Shown here: positions 9,701 to 21,668 of the stretch, in pieces
Layout of the letters: each line of letters opens with the position of its first letter
How positions within the stretch are numbered: the stretch's first letter is position 1
Assembly: GCA_039602395.1 (NCBI GenBank)
Contig: JBCNJP010000012.1
Span: 26,584,454 to 26,648,453, forward strand
Length of the DNA stretch: 64,000 bases
Origin: Deinandra increscens subsp. villosa
Lineage: Eukaryota; Streptophyta; Magnoliopsida; Asterales; Asteraceae
Direction: 5' to 3'
The notes under the pieces: generated by a model
Database searches by the model: none
What the model was told of the DNA's origin: nothing
The model's input: only the letters and a program-made list of their open reading frames with translations
Program-made: the position numbers and the translations under genes

Positions 9701-12700
9701 GGACAGAGTCTGACAACAATAGAAGAAACAGCCAGAGGTGCTCTAGCTACACGTGGCTGTCCTAACCAGTTATGACACTTCAAGTCAACAACCAAGGTAT
9801 GTGTACAAACTCACGTTGTAGTTTTGACTTACGGTAATTCAAAGTCATTAGTTCCTTTCCGTATAAGACATCTATTGAACAAGAGACATGGATTCAATTC
9901 ATTCTCTTTAATGTTCAATCATTCTATTTCTCGTGTCTGTAGTTCGAAGTGATCCAATCAAATACACAGTAAGTTTGGGTAAGGCCTTACACTTAACACT
10001 TGGAACTCATGAGAGGGCCCATAATGTCTAGCTGTTACATGATTAGTGCAAGAGTACAAAATCCCATCTTGACGACATACATCTCCCACTAAGCTTTAGA
10101 TCCATTCCCAAAAGTAGCCCTTATTACTGGCAGTTACGCGACGGCGTTAGACTACAATCAAAGAACAGTCTTTGGCAAACGAGACGTAGCATATGTATCT
10201 CAGGTCCAAGGACACTATTGAGTATACCATTCAATCAAATTCGTCTTATGATTAAATCCATGAAGACAATTTGATACGAGTTACGTCACAACGTCATTCC
10301 CTAATAAGGTATGTGAGTCTGGATAGTCATAAATCAGTTTTGTTCCCATAAATTAGATCGACTACGGACGGTTTTAGAATATTTTGCAAATATTCATGGA
10401 TGTTTAAAACGTATAAAATTCGAACACGTTTCGCCGAATTCGAAATATGCATCTAACCCTTTAGATCAGATTGAATGATGTGGTGCAAACGTTAAAGTTC
10501 GACATCCCAACACTAAAGTAGAACATCAATGTAACGTAGAATTCAGGTAATACGTGACATCAATGGAACAGTGAATTCTCGTGCTAAGTTCTTTTCCTAT
10601 GTTTTGGTTTCGCCTGTTGAAGTTGTTTCATAAGTTTGGTGTTTCTCACAAACAACAAAAGTACTTAAGTGAATTTGAATGCGTGATAAAACTTGTGCCC
10701 TTGGTATGCACATGGATTACTGTGTTATCACAATGGCATGTTAATTGATTATCAACATAATCAAATTAACCTTCTTCGAATGTACCCTTACATTCATGAT
10801 TCAAAACTTCACTTAAGGTGGCTAGTTGTTCCGTGAGTATACTAGAGTACTCATCGTGAACATCTTGTCATCATCAAGACAAGTTGAGATGATTCGGTTT
10901 TTTATTTTTAAGCTTGTGTCATTGTGTAACCCTTTAAAGTGACACCCATTACAACATCCATATGTTGGAAGTTACTCGTTTCATAACTAGTATGAAACGA
11001 CTCATTTCAAGAAATTAAATGTATCTGAGGATGCCATTCCTGAGATGACTTCAATTGTGTGTGGCCCTTGAAACTTAGAGATAAGTTGAGGCTTCATTAC
11101 AAGTTTAATTCAGTAAACTTCAATGAACAACATATCAACACTTAATCGTTATCCAGATAAGGATTAGTGGTGATGCTCCCACTTGCTTTATGTAGACGAT
11201 GCATTCTTATAATTTTCTTTCTTTCAAACCGTTAGGATATTGTTTTGCAAGAGAAATCTTAGCAAACATACGTCGTTTCCAAGAACAAAGTTATTTAGTT
11301 TCACAAACACAGTATGACCCTAAATTGATTAGTATCCAATTGTCATGTCACATGCATGAGATAGCAAGATGAAATCAAACTGTGAGAGTTTGATGGTATC
11401 CTTGATACAATCATCTTTGTGTTTGAAAGGAGTTCCGTGCTAGACGCTCCGATGATTATTCTATCAGAGTATGGGATCTGATTTAGGATTGACAATTCAA
11501 TCCAATGACCAACCAATAATAGAATATTTTAGACAAGTAAGATCGACATCGAGTTCCATTTGGAATTATTAGTCATTTAGAATGCTAACATGTTTTCACT
11601 ATAGCAACAACACTTTGTTGTGAAAAGATGCTTGTCTAACGAGTCTTGAATAATTACAAGAGTCACAGTGCACAATCCGGTAATTCCTATAGAAACCAAG
11701 TTTCTTTGATAAGGAATTTAGATGTCCATGCATCTGATAATGGACGTGCGTAACTCAAACTTGGTCTCCCGCAAGACTTCATCTTGGAACCGAATTTGAG
11801 TTTGCAAGTGATTGGTGAGGATGTGATATGTGGGTATAAGGTGTGAATGGAGGCTAGTGGCAAGTCATGGGTCATGTATTTATCGGTTTTCCAACTTGAA
11901 ACCCAATCCTCATAATGTAAGCAACAAGTGCTTAGTAGGACTTTAACACATATGAGTACAAGCCAGTTGTAGTCTATGACTTTCAAGGTGTTGTGCGCAC
12001 ATATCTATTCATGACCATCATAGTCATATGCACAAGACTTAGTATATTTATATAACACAATCATTCAGCTGATTGTGTTATGTAAGTAGTGTTGGTGACT
12101 TGAACTTTTACAAACAAGCGTTTGAACTTAGCAAAGGTCCTAATGTTTGAATTGACGAAATCAAGCAAGTGATTTTATGAAAGTTCGAATTTGATTTAAT
12201 GAATTCTCGAGCTACGCGATTCCAAACCATAAGGTTTTATGAATCATGGTAGGTAACTATTCCTATCGAAACAAGTACGATGAGAATAAAAGACATCATG
12301 GCCTCCATGGGATTTGAGAGAAACAAACATTCTTTTATTTGCATAAGGCTAGCCTTGTTTTCATTAAATCAAAAGCACCAGGCTCAGTGTCATGTTATAT
12401 ATATGTTTGAATCTAATCTACCAACCAAGTGAAAAACATTTTTCAAGTGTAGATTAAAACCATGCATATCAATCAAGTTTAAACTAGAAAGTTAGTGCAT
12501 GTTCGAGATTCAAACTAAAGCAAAATTGTATCATCCTTATTCAAAGTTTGCAATCATGCAAAGGTGTCATGTCATCTTGGTTCTTTTGCTTTCCATGACC
12601 TCACGTTCCTACAAAATGCAAAGTATGTCTAGCATATATTTTGAAGGATCAAATGAAGTGGTATATAACATGAGGTTATAGATATATACCTCCGGAAGTG

Positions 12701-12719
12701 CCTGCATCGGCCTTCTTCC
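9701..12719 (-). other. Long noncoding 3' region of element B
   Basis: About 3 kb between gag and the 3' LTR has no recognisable ORF or domain on either strand. The LTR-proximal part (about 9950-10250) is the reverse complement of a conserved stretch in C (about 47620-47990), including 'gtcgcgtaactgccag'. The purine tract AGTGGGAG of the primer end recurs on the minus strand at 10083-10090 and 11176-11183. The rest (10300-12700) resembles nothing else here. Confidence 0.6.
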
Positions 12720-13585
12720 CTTTTTCCTTGGCAAGATATTCTAGGCAGTTTTGCCTCTAGTGCCCCATCTTGTTGCATTCGAAGCACTGGCGCTCATCTT
12801 GCGGTGGTGCCTTCGAAGCCCTTGACTTGCCTTTTTTGGTGCCACTAGAATCTCTAGGCAGCAGCGCCCTTGCCTTTCTTCCTTTGCCCAGGTTTCCTCT
12901 TAGCCTCAGGTTTCTTGACACCCCCTGATCGGATGGCGAGCACATCATTTGACTTGCCTTTGCCGATGTTATTGCTGAGAAAGTTAATCTCAGCAATCTT
13001 CAACATGCCGTGAAGCTCGGTCACTATCTTAACCAGGCTGTTCATATTAAAATTGACCCGGAAAGGAGTGAACACACTGGAAAGAGAGTGTAGGATCAAA
13101 TCCGTTGCCATTTCCTAAGGAATGACATAATCGAGCTTCGCAAGTCGGTCGATGTAGCCTTTTATCTTAAGGACATGGGCGCTGACAGGGCTACCTTAAG
13201 CCATTCGACAGGTGATGAGCCTGACAACGGTTTCGTAGCGTTCCTGCTAGGCCTGGGTTTCAAACATGTCCTTCAGTTCCCCGATCATTAGAAAAGTTGT
13301 CCTGTCAACCATGCTCTTCTGAATATCAGTAGACATGGTGGCCAACATGAGGCACATCACTGAATTGGCATCCTTCTTCAATGCCTCGTGAGAGGCGCGA
13401 GCCGCGACAGTGCCATTTGCCGGTGCCTCAGGCACTTCATGTTCCAACACATATTGTTTGTTGGCCATCTGCAGGACAATTTTCAGATTTTGATGCCAGC
13501 CGAGGAAATTAGTGTCATCAAGTTTCTCCTTCTCAAGGACAGACTTGAGCTGGAAAACCTCGTTATTTGTAGGAGTATTAGCCAT
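12720..13585 (-). pseudogene. gag: Copia-type gag of element B
   Basis: The start at 13585 (MANTPTNN) was chosen over an upstream ATG because it sits at the acceptor-like CAG. The N-terminal part has 'LDDTNFLGWHQNLKI', the usual start of the copia gag (UBN2-type) domain, and 'YVLEHEVPEAP'. After stops near 13246 and 13112 the reading continues with 'ATDLILHSLSSVF', 'NFNMNSL' and 'ELHGMLK', then a lysine-rich stretch and half a zinc knuckle (CFECNKMGH, about 12757-12780). A short fragment resembling the gag-protease linker follows and the rest of pol is absent. At least three disabling changes are seen in this copy. Confidence 0.8.
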
Positions 13586-14978
13586 CTGAAACAACAGGCA
13601 ATTCGTTTAGTCTTTCGATGTAGAATTCGTATTCAAAGACGGCAAGCAAATCTTGAATAGAAAAATGGGAACCCAATTAGTAGTCGATCAACAAAGGCAG
13701 CGTTAACTGCAATCACCAGTCAACTAAGTAATTGAATGGACAACGATTGTCTCTTGTGAAAGCCAGTCAAAACTCCCGTTTGTGAGGGTTTTGCGAATTA
13801 ATTTGGGAAATACGTTTAGCCTCGTCCATGCCAGTTTTGTCTACGAATGACCAGATGTACGGTGTTGAAATACTAAGATCGAAAAATTCGAGATCACAGT
13901 TGAATAAAATTGGTTATGATATTTAGAGTCTTAATCATTTGTAGGACTCAAATCAATTGATTGTAAAATAGTTTTAACCGTTTAAAACTTAGTTTGGAGT
14001 TTTAGTTGGCGTGTTAATTGAGTTAAGACAAGCAACCAAAACGCACATGCAAACAGACACATATTCGGCTTAAGAGGTTTCAACATTGTCAGAGCCTAAT
14101 GACAATGTCAAAGAAGGTCTGGGCTAAAAGGTAAAATCAACCACAAGGATAAATCATGAAGAATCATTCGGTCGACTGTAACGCTCCCACTGGCTTCATA
14201 AGGATTGGAATTTGTTGGTCTTCCGGTCGTGGATACTTGCCATGCATGGCAGTATCCTTAGACAAGAACCTTCGCCATGATGGGGTAGTCGCATCAACGC
14301 TCGTCACGTTCATCTAGGGCGAAGGTAAGCATTTGCTAGAAAATAGAACTACAACCTATTCTGTTTTGATACAGCTTTTGAACCCAAAAATAAGTGGGCC
14401 ATTCCAAAACAAAAGCACAAATGGGCCAAAACAAAAAACATGACAACCAATGACAACCACAATATGGGTCTAGCCGAATATACGTGTTAAACAATCAATT
14501 GACGAATTGAATAATGTTTGGTGGAATTAAATCGACCAAACATGCAGAAAGATAATTCGTTTTTCTTTCATGACTTTCGGGTTTTAACCCCAGTTCGCGA
14601 AATCCACCGGTTTAAAATCGACTGGTTAGGGTTTGCATGTGGTGATCAAGGCTCTGATACCATAGTTGGGTTTCGACAGTGGTATACGGGTATCTGGTGA
14701 TGTTAAAAAAAACTTTTAGGTTCGATTAAAATATTACCGACCGGGTTTAGTAAATAAAGATTTAAATCGGATTAACCGGTAATCCGTTACGCAGCGGAAT
14801 CAATAATTTTACTAATTTAAATGCGTAAACCGTTGGTGTCGAAATCGTGTCAACAGGATCACGATCACCAAGGAAAGACCACACAAACACCTTTTCGCGT
14901 CAAACCGGTTAACGCGAAAACAATTACAAAACGTAATTAAGATAAAAACATCTAAACTAAAATGGAGTTTAGATATAC
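13586..14978 (-). other. Predicted leader intron of element B (LTR to gag)
   Basis: A donor-like aaag/gtatatct lies in the 5' LTR (exon end 14979) and a strong acceptor 'ttgcctgttgtttcag' ends at 13586, directly before the gag ATG at 13585. Splicing would remove the primer site and leader from a gag mRNA. The same donor sequence occurs at the equivalent place in the LTRs of C and E. Predicted from sequence only. Confidence 0.45.
14650..14662 (-). promoter_or_regulatory. Primer-binding site of element B
   Basis: The minus strand reads TGGTATCAGAGCC, complementary to the 3' end of initiator methionine tRNA, as in most plant copia elements. It lies two bases inside the right LTR, fixing the orientation as minus. 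Confidence 0.85.
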
Positions 14979-15973
14979 CTTTGTGGTGAACTAACAAACG
15001 CTAGAGACACCGAGGGACAACGTGATGAAACTAGGGTTTCATGGAAACTCGATCTGACGTTCGGAGGAAATTGTTTTGCAAATCGCAAACCCGTCTTAAA
15101 CCGATTCGATGTAAACTGCAACGATTCGCTTTATGGTGGCGATGAGCGAGCACCAACGTATCAAGACGGTGACAGCAGCTAGGGTTTAGCCGGGGCAAAT
15201 ACACGATATCGGCGACAAAGCTCACACCCACGATATCGTAACAACGACGACATAGCCGAGTGGTAATGGTGTCGCAATGAAACGGAGAAGACTAGATCGT
15301 GACGATGACCTAGGGTGGTGTTGGCGGCCCTAGGAGGAGGGACCGCGATGGCCAAAAGAGGTGGCGGTGGCGCTGATGTATGGATGGTGATGGTGATGAT
15401 AATATCCTAAAACAACACCCGATAGTCACCTTGTGTTCTCTCGGAGATCGTCGGCGGCAAGGGTTCCGTGAGGGAAGAGGGGCGGCGATGGTGGTGGTTA
15501 CGTGAGAGAGGGAGATCGTGGAAGGCAGGGGGCGCAAGTGAGGATTAGGGTTTCGCTAATCCTTACTTGCTTATTTAAGCCCTCGATTTTATGGATCTAG
15601 TCCCTCATCAATTGCTATCCTCAAAGTGAACCACCATTTTATGAAAAATTAATAAAACAAGTTTATTAATACGAAAGTCGTAAATCCGAGAACTAATAAA
15701 CTCAAATAACGATTTATTTGATTTTTTATTTTCATTGTTAACATAAATCGATAAATCAAAACGTTATTCTCCGTTTTATTATCGTAAGGATAATTATCCG
15801 CATCTAAATACATGTTTACTAACCACAATAAACATTAACTAATTACGTGTTTCCGTGATTTACTGGTTAACTAATTAAGCGGATATATCTCGTTGTCCTC
15901 AGTGTAACTCTTTACGGGTCCTAATCGGGTCGGGTTCTTGGTGTTGTTGGGTCTGGACATCCATTATCCAACA
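14664..15973 (-). repeat. 5' LTR of element B
   Basis: It aligns with 8354-9689 at high but clearly imperfect identity, so B is not a very recent insertion. The end next to the primer site reads AGTTGGG instead of TGTTGGG on the plus strand. A splice donor (aaag/gtatatc on the minus strand) lies at 14979/14978. Confidence 0.85.
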
Positions 15974-17882
15974 ACCATGACGCTGGAGACCTTCGTTACC
16001 AAGGAAGGAAACTTATACCGCAACCACCTCCCATCTTTCAACAACCTCCATACCAACCAGTCTAACACATTAACTAACCCAATGTAAGGCAGAATCCACT
16101 CTATGATCAACAAGGGTATGGTTATGCAGCTGCGGGTTATGGGGCTCAGCAAGCCTGGCAACAACAAGAGGAACAATGGGATCAAGATTGGTATGACCCA
16201 GATGAAGATATTGGGTACCAATATAGTGACCAACCAGAGGTCCAGGCTAATCCACGATGACGCCAACCTCCAGTTAATCCTCGACAAGATACTTACGTAA
16301 CAATCAACCTCCTCGGGGTGTACCATAATTTCTTAACAACCGAGGAGGGAATCAACTTCATATTGAAGGATGAGTACCAAGGATTGTGACACCAGCTCGG
16401 GTTCAAAGAGTGAAAAGTCACTTTAAACCTTTCATCATGCCTAGCTCTTCAGCTGTTGTGACCCCAATTTCATAAAATGGCAAGGCATTTGAAGTGAGAC
16501 CTTAGTACTTGGGGTATTTGCCAGAGTTTTATGAAAAAAGGATGGAGGACCCGTAATTACATAAAGCATTATTCGAGTCCACATACAACACAATTAGAGG
16601 ATCAAGATTTACACCAAAATATGTCAAGTTGATGTTATTTTCATTCACTTTGAAGGATCGGGCTCGACAATGGTTTGACAGTTTACCTGCAGCAAGTATA
16701 TACACATGGGTTGAACTGCTAGATTCTTTCTTAGAAGAATACTATCCAATGAGTAAAACCAGTGAGGAGCAAGCAACTATTAGAGGTTTCCAACAATCAT
16801 CTGGGGATCCCTTTCAATTCGTGAGGCCTTTACTAGATTTAAAGAATTATTAAGAAAATGTCCTCATCATGGTTTTGAATTGTGGGATTTAATCAAATGT
16901 TTTTATGATAGTTTATTTCAGGAGGATGTGAGAGACTTACTGGCGATTAGCAATGGAACTTTTCTAACAAAATCCCAAGGCATATGATTGGGCACACATG
17001 GAGAAAATGTCTACCACATCAAAGAGGCATGCCCAATTAGCTAGAAGATGAAAGGCAACACTAAAGGCAGTAGACTATGGTGCAAAGGAGAAATATGAGC
17101 GGTTGGAGAAGAAGTATGCTTTGTTAGAGAAGTAGGTAGCTCAACTCAAAGTTGGTGGGGGACGCGAGGAGGTAAGAACATCAGCAGCATTTGTGATCTG
17201 CACAACATGTGGAGAATTGAGACACCATACAAATCAATGTCTATCTATGGGGAGTGTTCAAGAGGATGTGGGATATGTTCAAGGGAAACCATTTGATATC
17301 AACTCCAACACTTAATATCCTGGCATGCGCAATTATCCAAATTTCAGGTATGGTAATGCTAATAATAAGTTGAATCATGAATTTCAAGGTTCTCATGTGT
17401 AGGGTGGAGGACAACAATAACAGCAGTACCAGAATCGCCAAGGGTACAACTCGGGAGGACATCAACAGAACAATTCTAACCAAGGGGGAAACCAACAGTC
17501 AAGGAGTTACCAGCAGCCCCAACCAAAGCAAGAGGGTCGGTTTCAAGTAGTTCAAGCTCAACTTATGGTGCTTACCGACACAATAAAATCATTAGTTGAC
17601 GCCAACAAGAGTTATGACAGAAGATTTGAGGTACATGAGAAGTCACTTGAAGCCCTTCAGAAGCAAATGGGTCAATTAGCAACGGAGCAGTCGAGCCGAG
17701 AAACGGGAAAGTTGCCTAGTGACACCACCATCAATCCACAACATCAGGCTTCCACGTCTAAACAATCCAGAAATGTACCAATCAACAAAGTCACCACGTT
17801 GCGGTCAGGTAAGTATGTAGATAATAAGGTGGGGACACCTCCAACGCAAGTTGATGGGGGTAGTCGAGGATTGGGTAAGTGA
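15974..17882 (+). pseudogene. gag: Athila gag, 3' part
   Basis: This continues 8133-8353 across element B. First comes a Q/Y-rich segment (about 15980-16260), then the capsid-type retrotransposon gag domain at 16629-16980 with 'LKDRARQWFDSLP', 'SFLEEYYP' and, in another frame, 'LLRKCPHHG'. The C-terminal part at 17565-17880 has 'LEALQKQMGQLA', a coiled linker ending in 'VTTLRSGK', the usual Athila Gag end before protease. A CX2C...HXNXC-type knuckle can be read near 17200-17235 (CTTCGELRHHTNQC). Many frameshifts and stops. Family assignment rests on these motifs and on the neighbouring pol. Confidence 0.75.
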
Positions 17883-18079
17883 AGAAGAAGAGGAATTTAG
17901 TGGGAGTGAAAACTGGTTGAAAACAAAGCTGTTAACCTAAGAATAAAAAATGTGTCACTTTTCAAAAGTCAAAGAATAGGGTAATCGGTGAAAAAGAAAA
18001 AGACTCAAAGGACAAGGGTGGGGAGGCTAACACTATCCCTTTTCCTAAGGCGTTAATTGCACCGGGAGAACAAAAAGAA

Positions 18080-19327
18080 ATGAACAAAAGGGAGCCACAT
18101 CAAGAGGAAATGTGGGAGGTATTAAAAAAATATAAAATAAATTTACCTCTCTTGGATGAAATTAAACAAATACCGGCTTATGCAAACACTACGATAATTT
18201 TGGCTGACTTGCCTCCAAAGCTACCTCGGGAAGTATTGTCGAATGTCATTGTCAAAGTTGATGAATTTTTCTATGCAGTGGACTTTTTGGTTTTAGATTA
18301 CGTGTAAGCCAAAAAAGATTCTCAACCAACGGTGATTTTGGGCAGGCCATTTTTAGCCACGAGCCATTCTCAAATTATTTGCAAATTAGGCATCGTTGAT
18401 ATGACTTTTGGCAACCGTAAAATAAGATTGGGTATTTTTTGCAATGCATCTGACCCTCAGGACGACGATGAATGCTTTCGAGTGGACATTGTCGATGGAA
18501 CCATCTCTCCTTATTTTTCTTGCAATGAGGAAGATGAAACTACTGAGGAGTTTGCTCTTTTTGGCAGAGAATATGCAGGTGTGGCAAAGGACATGGAGGA
18601 AGATGACAAGAGACAAGAGTTTCTAGCGGTTCGGGAGCAAAGACCGCCATGGTCCTATTATGTGGAGAGCTTACCGGAACACATTGATTCTAAATTAAAA
18701 CCCTCACTTGAATCACCACTAGATTTAGAATTAAAAGAATTACCTAAACATCTTAAATATGCATTTGTTGGTGATAATAATACACTTCCTGTTATCATTG
18801 CTGCAGGTTTATCTGAAAAGCAAGAGAGTGTATTTATCAAGGTATTTTTTGAGTGGCGAGCAGCGATAGGATGGACGATAGTGGATCTAAAGGGTATTAG
18901 TCCCTCAATTGTGATGCACAAAATTATCACGGAGGAAGGAACAAAACCGTTAAGGGATGCACAAAGGAGGCTGAACCCCAACATGCGAGAAGTTGTCAAG
19001 AAGGAGGTCCTGAAGTGGTTGGACGCGTGCATCATTTACCCGATTTCAGGTAGCACATGGGTAAGTCCAACCCAATCTATCCCAAAGAAAGCAGGCATTC
19101 AGATAATCAGAAAAATAAAAGGTGAAGAAATAGCCACCCGACCGATAACCAGGTGGAGAATTTGTATTGATTATAGGAAGTTGAACACCGTAACTTCTAA
19201 AGACCATTTTCCGTCACATTTTATCGACCAAATTATTGAAAAATTGTCCGGTCAAAAGTAATATTGTTTTCTAAACGGTCCCTCGGGGTACAACCAAATT
19301 GCTATTCACCCGGATGACAAACAAAAG
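18080..19327 (+). pseudogene. pol: Athila protease remnant and N-terminal reverse transcriptase, cut by element C
   Basis: The frame from 18080 runs 'LPLLDEIKQIPAYA' straight into 'NTTIILADLPPKLPRE', so the protease core with its catalytic DxGxS segment has been deleted. 'VDFLVLDYV' is followed by a stop near 18304, then 'ILGRPFLATS' opens the linker to reverse transcriptase. Fingers motifs follow: 'WVSPTQSIPKKAG', 'WRICIDYRKLN' and 'GYNQIAIHPDDKQK'. Element C inserts right after that point, and the palm continues at 49344. A second stop lies near 19260. Not functional. Confidence 0.8.
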
Positions 19328-19976
19328 TGTTGGAAAAAGGGTGTTCTGAGCCGACAAAATTAACGAACCCGACCGGATATTGACCCGCAAGAGTTACACC
19401 CGGGTCAACAGGCCATAAATCTAATTACCCGTTAATTATTATTAAAACGAACATTGCATAAATAAATAAATACTAGTTTATTTATTTCATTAAACGACAA
19501 AACGTTTTCGGCTAAAACGCTCGTGTTTTAATTAAACGGACTGATTTAACAGACTAATCAAATTGGTGATATGGATAAGATCGCGACTAGGCCCAGTCCG
19601 CGAAAGGGCCCTAGTGTGCGATTTTTATTAGAAAAATAGGGAGGAGAGGAGAGATAGGCAAGCAACCAAAACACAGTTGGAAATAGGGTGTCATGACCCG
19701 ACGAATTAACGAGCCCGACCGATATTGACCCGTAAGAGTTACATCCGGGTCAACAGACTATAAATCTAATTACCGAGTGATTGGTGAATTAAGTAAATAC
19801 CTGATTAATTATTTAATTCCACGATAAAATTAATTCGGCTAACAACGCTTGAAAATAAATTAAAAGGACTGATCAGTTGTTACCTGATTAACAGACTGAT
19901 CAGTATGGTGGACTAGAGGAAATCGTAACCGGGCCCAGTCCATCAGAGCCTCTGTCCGCGATTTTAATAATAAAAT

Positions 19977-20001
19977 AGAGAGAGAGAGAGAGAGAGAGAG
20001 A
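19977..20001 (+). repeat. (GA)n microsatellite in solo LTR E
   Basis: About eleven GA units. A CT/CA-rich tract follows at 20040-20070. Simple repeats of this kind sit at the same place in the C LTRs (CT runs near 20833 and 48503). Confidence 0.9.
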
Positions 20002-20154
20002 TAGTAGATTAGATCACAAGTCAGAAAAACCCTAATCTCCTCTCACACACACACACTCTCTCTCTCTGCGTCGATCTCAAGTCACCGCCACCCTAGCCGC
20101 CGCCCTCCTTCGTCCGGCGCCATCACCACCACCGTGGTCCCTCGTGATTCTCTG

Positions 20155-20622
20155 ATGGATCCCCGGCTTGCTAGCGTTTGTGCCCGTCTCGAGAAAGAAG
20201 GCGCCACCGCCCGAGCCAAAGCCGCAGCTCGAGCCGAAGCCGAAGCCGCAGCCGTGGCTTAGGCCGCCGCCGCCGGATCGCAGGCCGGTATTCTTGCGTT
20301 GCCGGTGCAGCCAAGGCCACCGCGCCCCATCCCCTCCTCGTGGCCCGCGCCGCTATACCCTCCGGCCGCCGCCACCGCGTCACCACCGATATTTGGTGAC
20401 GAGATCATTGTGGGGTCGGTTCTTGTCACGATCCCGACTGAGAGGATTTTGTCACCGCCACCGGTAGTCTCACTACCACTGCCGCCACCGTTACCGCTAC
20501 CGATGGTCGCTGCTGTCTCAGTCGACGATCTGAGTCGTCGGTTCGAGTCAGACGTTTCAGTTCATCCTAGGGCAAGCCCGTTGAATCCAGGTGTCTTGAA
20601 TGATTGTTCGAATCCCGCCAAG
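20155..20622 (+). pseudogene. LTR-encoded open frame in E, one stop
   Basis: The frame starts MDPRLASVCARLE, continues through an alanine/arginine-rich helix-like stretch and a proline-rich stretch, then 'VDDLSRRFESDVSV' and ends '..CSNPAK' at the donor AAG/GTATATC (exon end 20622). One TAG interrupts it near 20260. It is homologous to 48602-49108. Low complexity makes chance openness possible, but start, end and phase match in all three LTR copies. Confidence 0.45.
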
Positions 20623-20940
20623 GTATATCTAATTTACTTAGATATTTATTTTATTTGTTTTAAATAAAATAGTTTCTCTGTTTGTCGTGTTTTGTTTAAA
20701 TCGCGTGTTTTGTTTAAATCGTCTCTGCTGCTAAATTAATCTGGCATTAATTTGTATTAAATCAGTTTTAATCGGATAAAAATTAAAATCGGTAACCCGT
20801 ATATCCACTGTAATTCTCACAAACACAACCCTAATACTCTCTCTCTCTCTACCCTTGCGTCGACTTCAACGGGGCGCCACCATCCCCGCCGTTGTTGACC
20901 ACCGTCCGACGCCACTATTACCGATCCTCGCTTGTTCGAT

Positions 20941-21426
20941 AGATCCCTGTTTAGCCAGTGTTATCTTACGTTTGGAACAAGAAGCTGTGAGAGCCCGAGC
21001 CGCAGCCGCAAGCCGAGCCGCGGCCCAAGCCGAAGCTGAGGCCAGCAGCGCCGCCGCCGCCTCGTGTCCACCGCCATGCGTTCGCCAGCTGGTGGTCCTC
21101 GCGCTGCCGGCGCAGCCGAGGCCACCGCGCCTCGTCCTCTCGTCGTGTCCCGCGCCGTTGTATCTGCCGGTCACCGCCACCACCGTGTCGTCGTCACCGC
21201 CCTCCACCGAGGATGAGATCGTCGTGGGGACGATTCCTGTTGCGATCCCGGTTGATCATGTTTTGTCGTTGCCGCCGCCCGTGGCAAGTCTGCCACCACC
21301 GCCACCATTGCCGTCGCCGCCACCGTAGATGATCTGACCCGTCGGTTCGAGTCTGATGTCTCAGTTTGTACTAGCGACAGTCCGTTAAATTTGGGTGTCT
21401 CGAGCGGTTGCTCGAATCCCGTCAAG
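20941..21426 (+). pseudogene. LTR-encoded open frame in C 5' LTR, start lost and frameshifted
   Basis: It is homologous to 48602-49108. The start codon reads ATA instead of ATG (about 20941). A small deletion near 21313 puts a TAG in frame before 'DDLTRRFESD'. The splice donor gtcaag/gtatatc at 21426/21427 is intact. As the 5' copy, this is the one that would be transcribed into the leader of C. Confidence 0.5.
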
Positions 21427-21655
21427 GTATATCTAACTCTCTTAGATATTTATATTATTTGTATATTTTAAATAAATTGTTTTATCTGTGTTTGTTGCGA
21501 TCGGTGATTGATCCTATTTCCGGTTTGTATTCGCGTCATTATAAAATCGTTTCCGCTGTTAAATTATTCTTGTTTTAATTTATATAATTAAATCGGTTTT
21601 AGTCGGATAAAAAAATTAAAATCGGTAACCCGGATACCCACTGTAAAACCCAACA

Positions 21656-21668
21656 GTATCAGAGCCAT
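21656..21668 (+). promoter_or_regulatory. Primer-binding site of element C
   Basis: gtatcagagccat follows the LTR end CAACA. It is a slightly degraded TGGTATCAGAGCC initiator-Met-tRNA site. Confidence 0.75.

Larger units (their letters stand above)
8354..15973 (-). mobile_element. Element B: gag-only copia element without pol
   Basis: B has two LTRs of about 1.3 kb (8354-9689 and 14664-15973), a minus-strand Met-tRNA primer site next to the right LTR, a minus-strand purine tract next to the left LTR, and a copia-type gag. The near-duplication ACCCT/ACCAT (8349-8353, 15974-15978) flanks it. Protease, integrase, reverse transcriptase and RNase H are missing: about 3 kb of noncoding DNA fills the space between gag and the 3' LTR. 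This layout matches what has been called terminal-repeat retrotransposons with GAG (TR-GAG). It would need enzymes from another element to move. Confidence 0.85.
19675..20821 (+). mobile_element. Element E: solo LTR of a relative of C, inside C's 5' LTR
   Basis: It is bounded by the perfect duplication AACAC (19670-19674, 20822-20826). Its 1147 bp begin gttggaaatagggtg and end ctcaca, parallel to the C LTR but diverged (only one TG/CA end is intact). The joined flanks restore the C LTR as seen uninterrupted at about 48490. It has the same GC-rich open frame and splice donor as the C LTRs. Confidence 0.85.
19328..21655 (+). repeat. 5' LTR of element C, interrupted by solo LTR E
   Basis: It starts TGTTGGAAAAAG and ends CCCAACA. 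Removing E and one AACAC copy leaves about 1176 bp, matching the 1207 bp 3' LTR. CT-rich and GC-rich blocks follow E. Confidence 0.85.

Noticed and set aside
11687..11986. 99-codon minus-strand frame in B's noncoding region
   Set aside because: No similarity to any copia domain and no conserved partner; consistent with chance in 3 kb of DNA.
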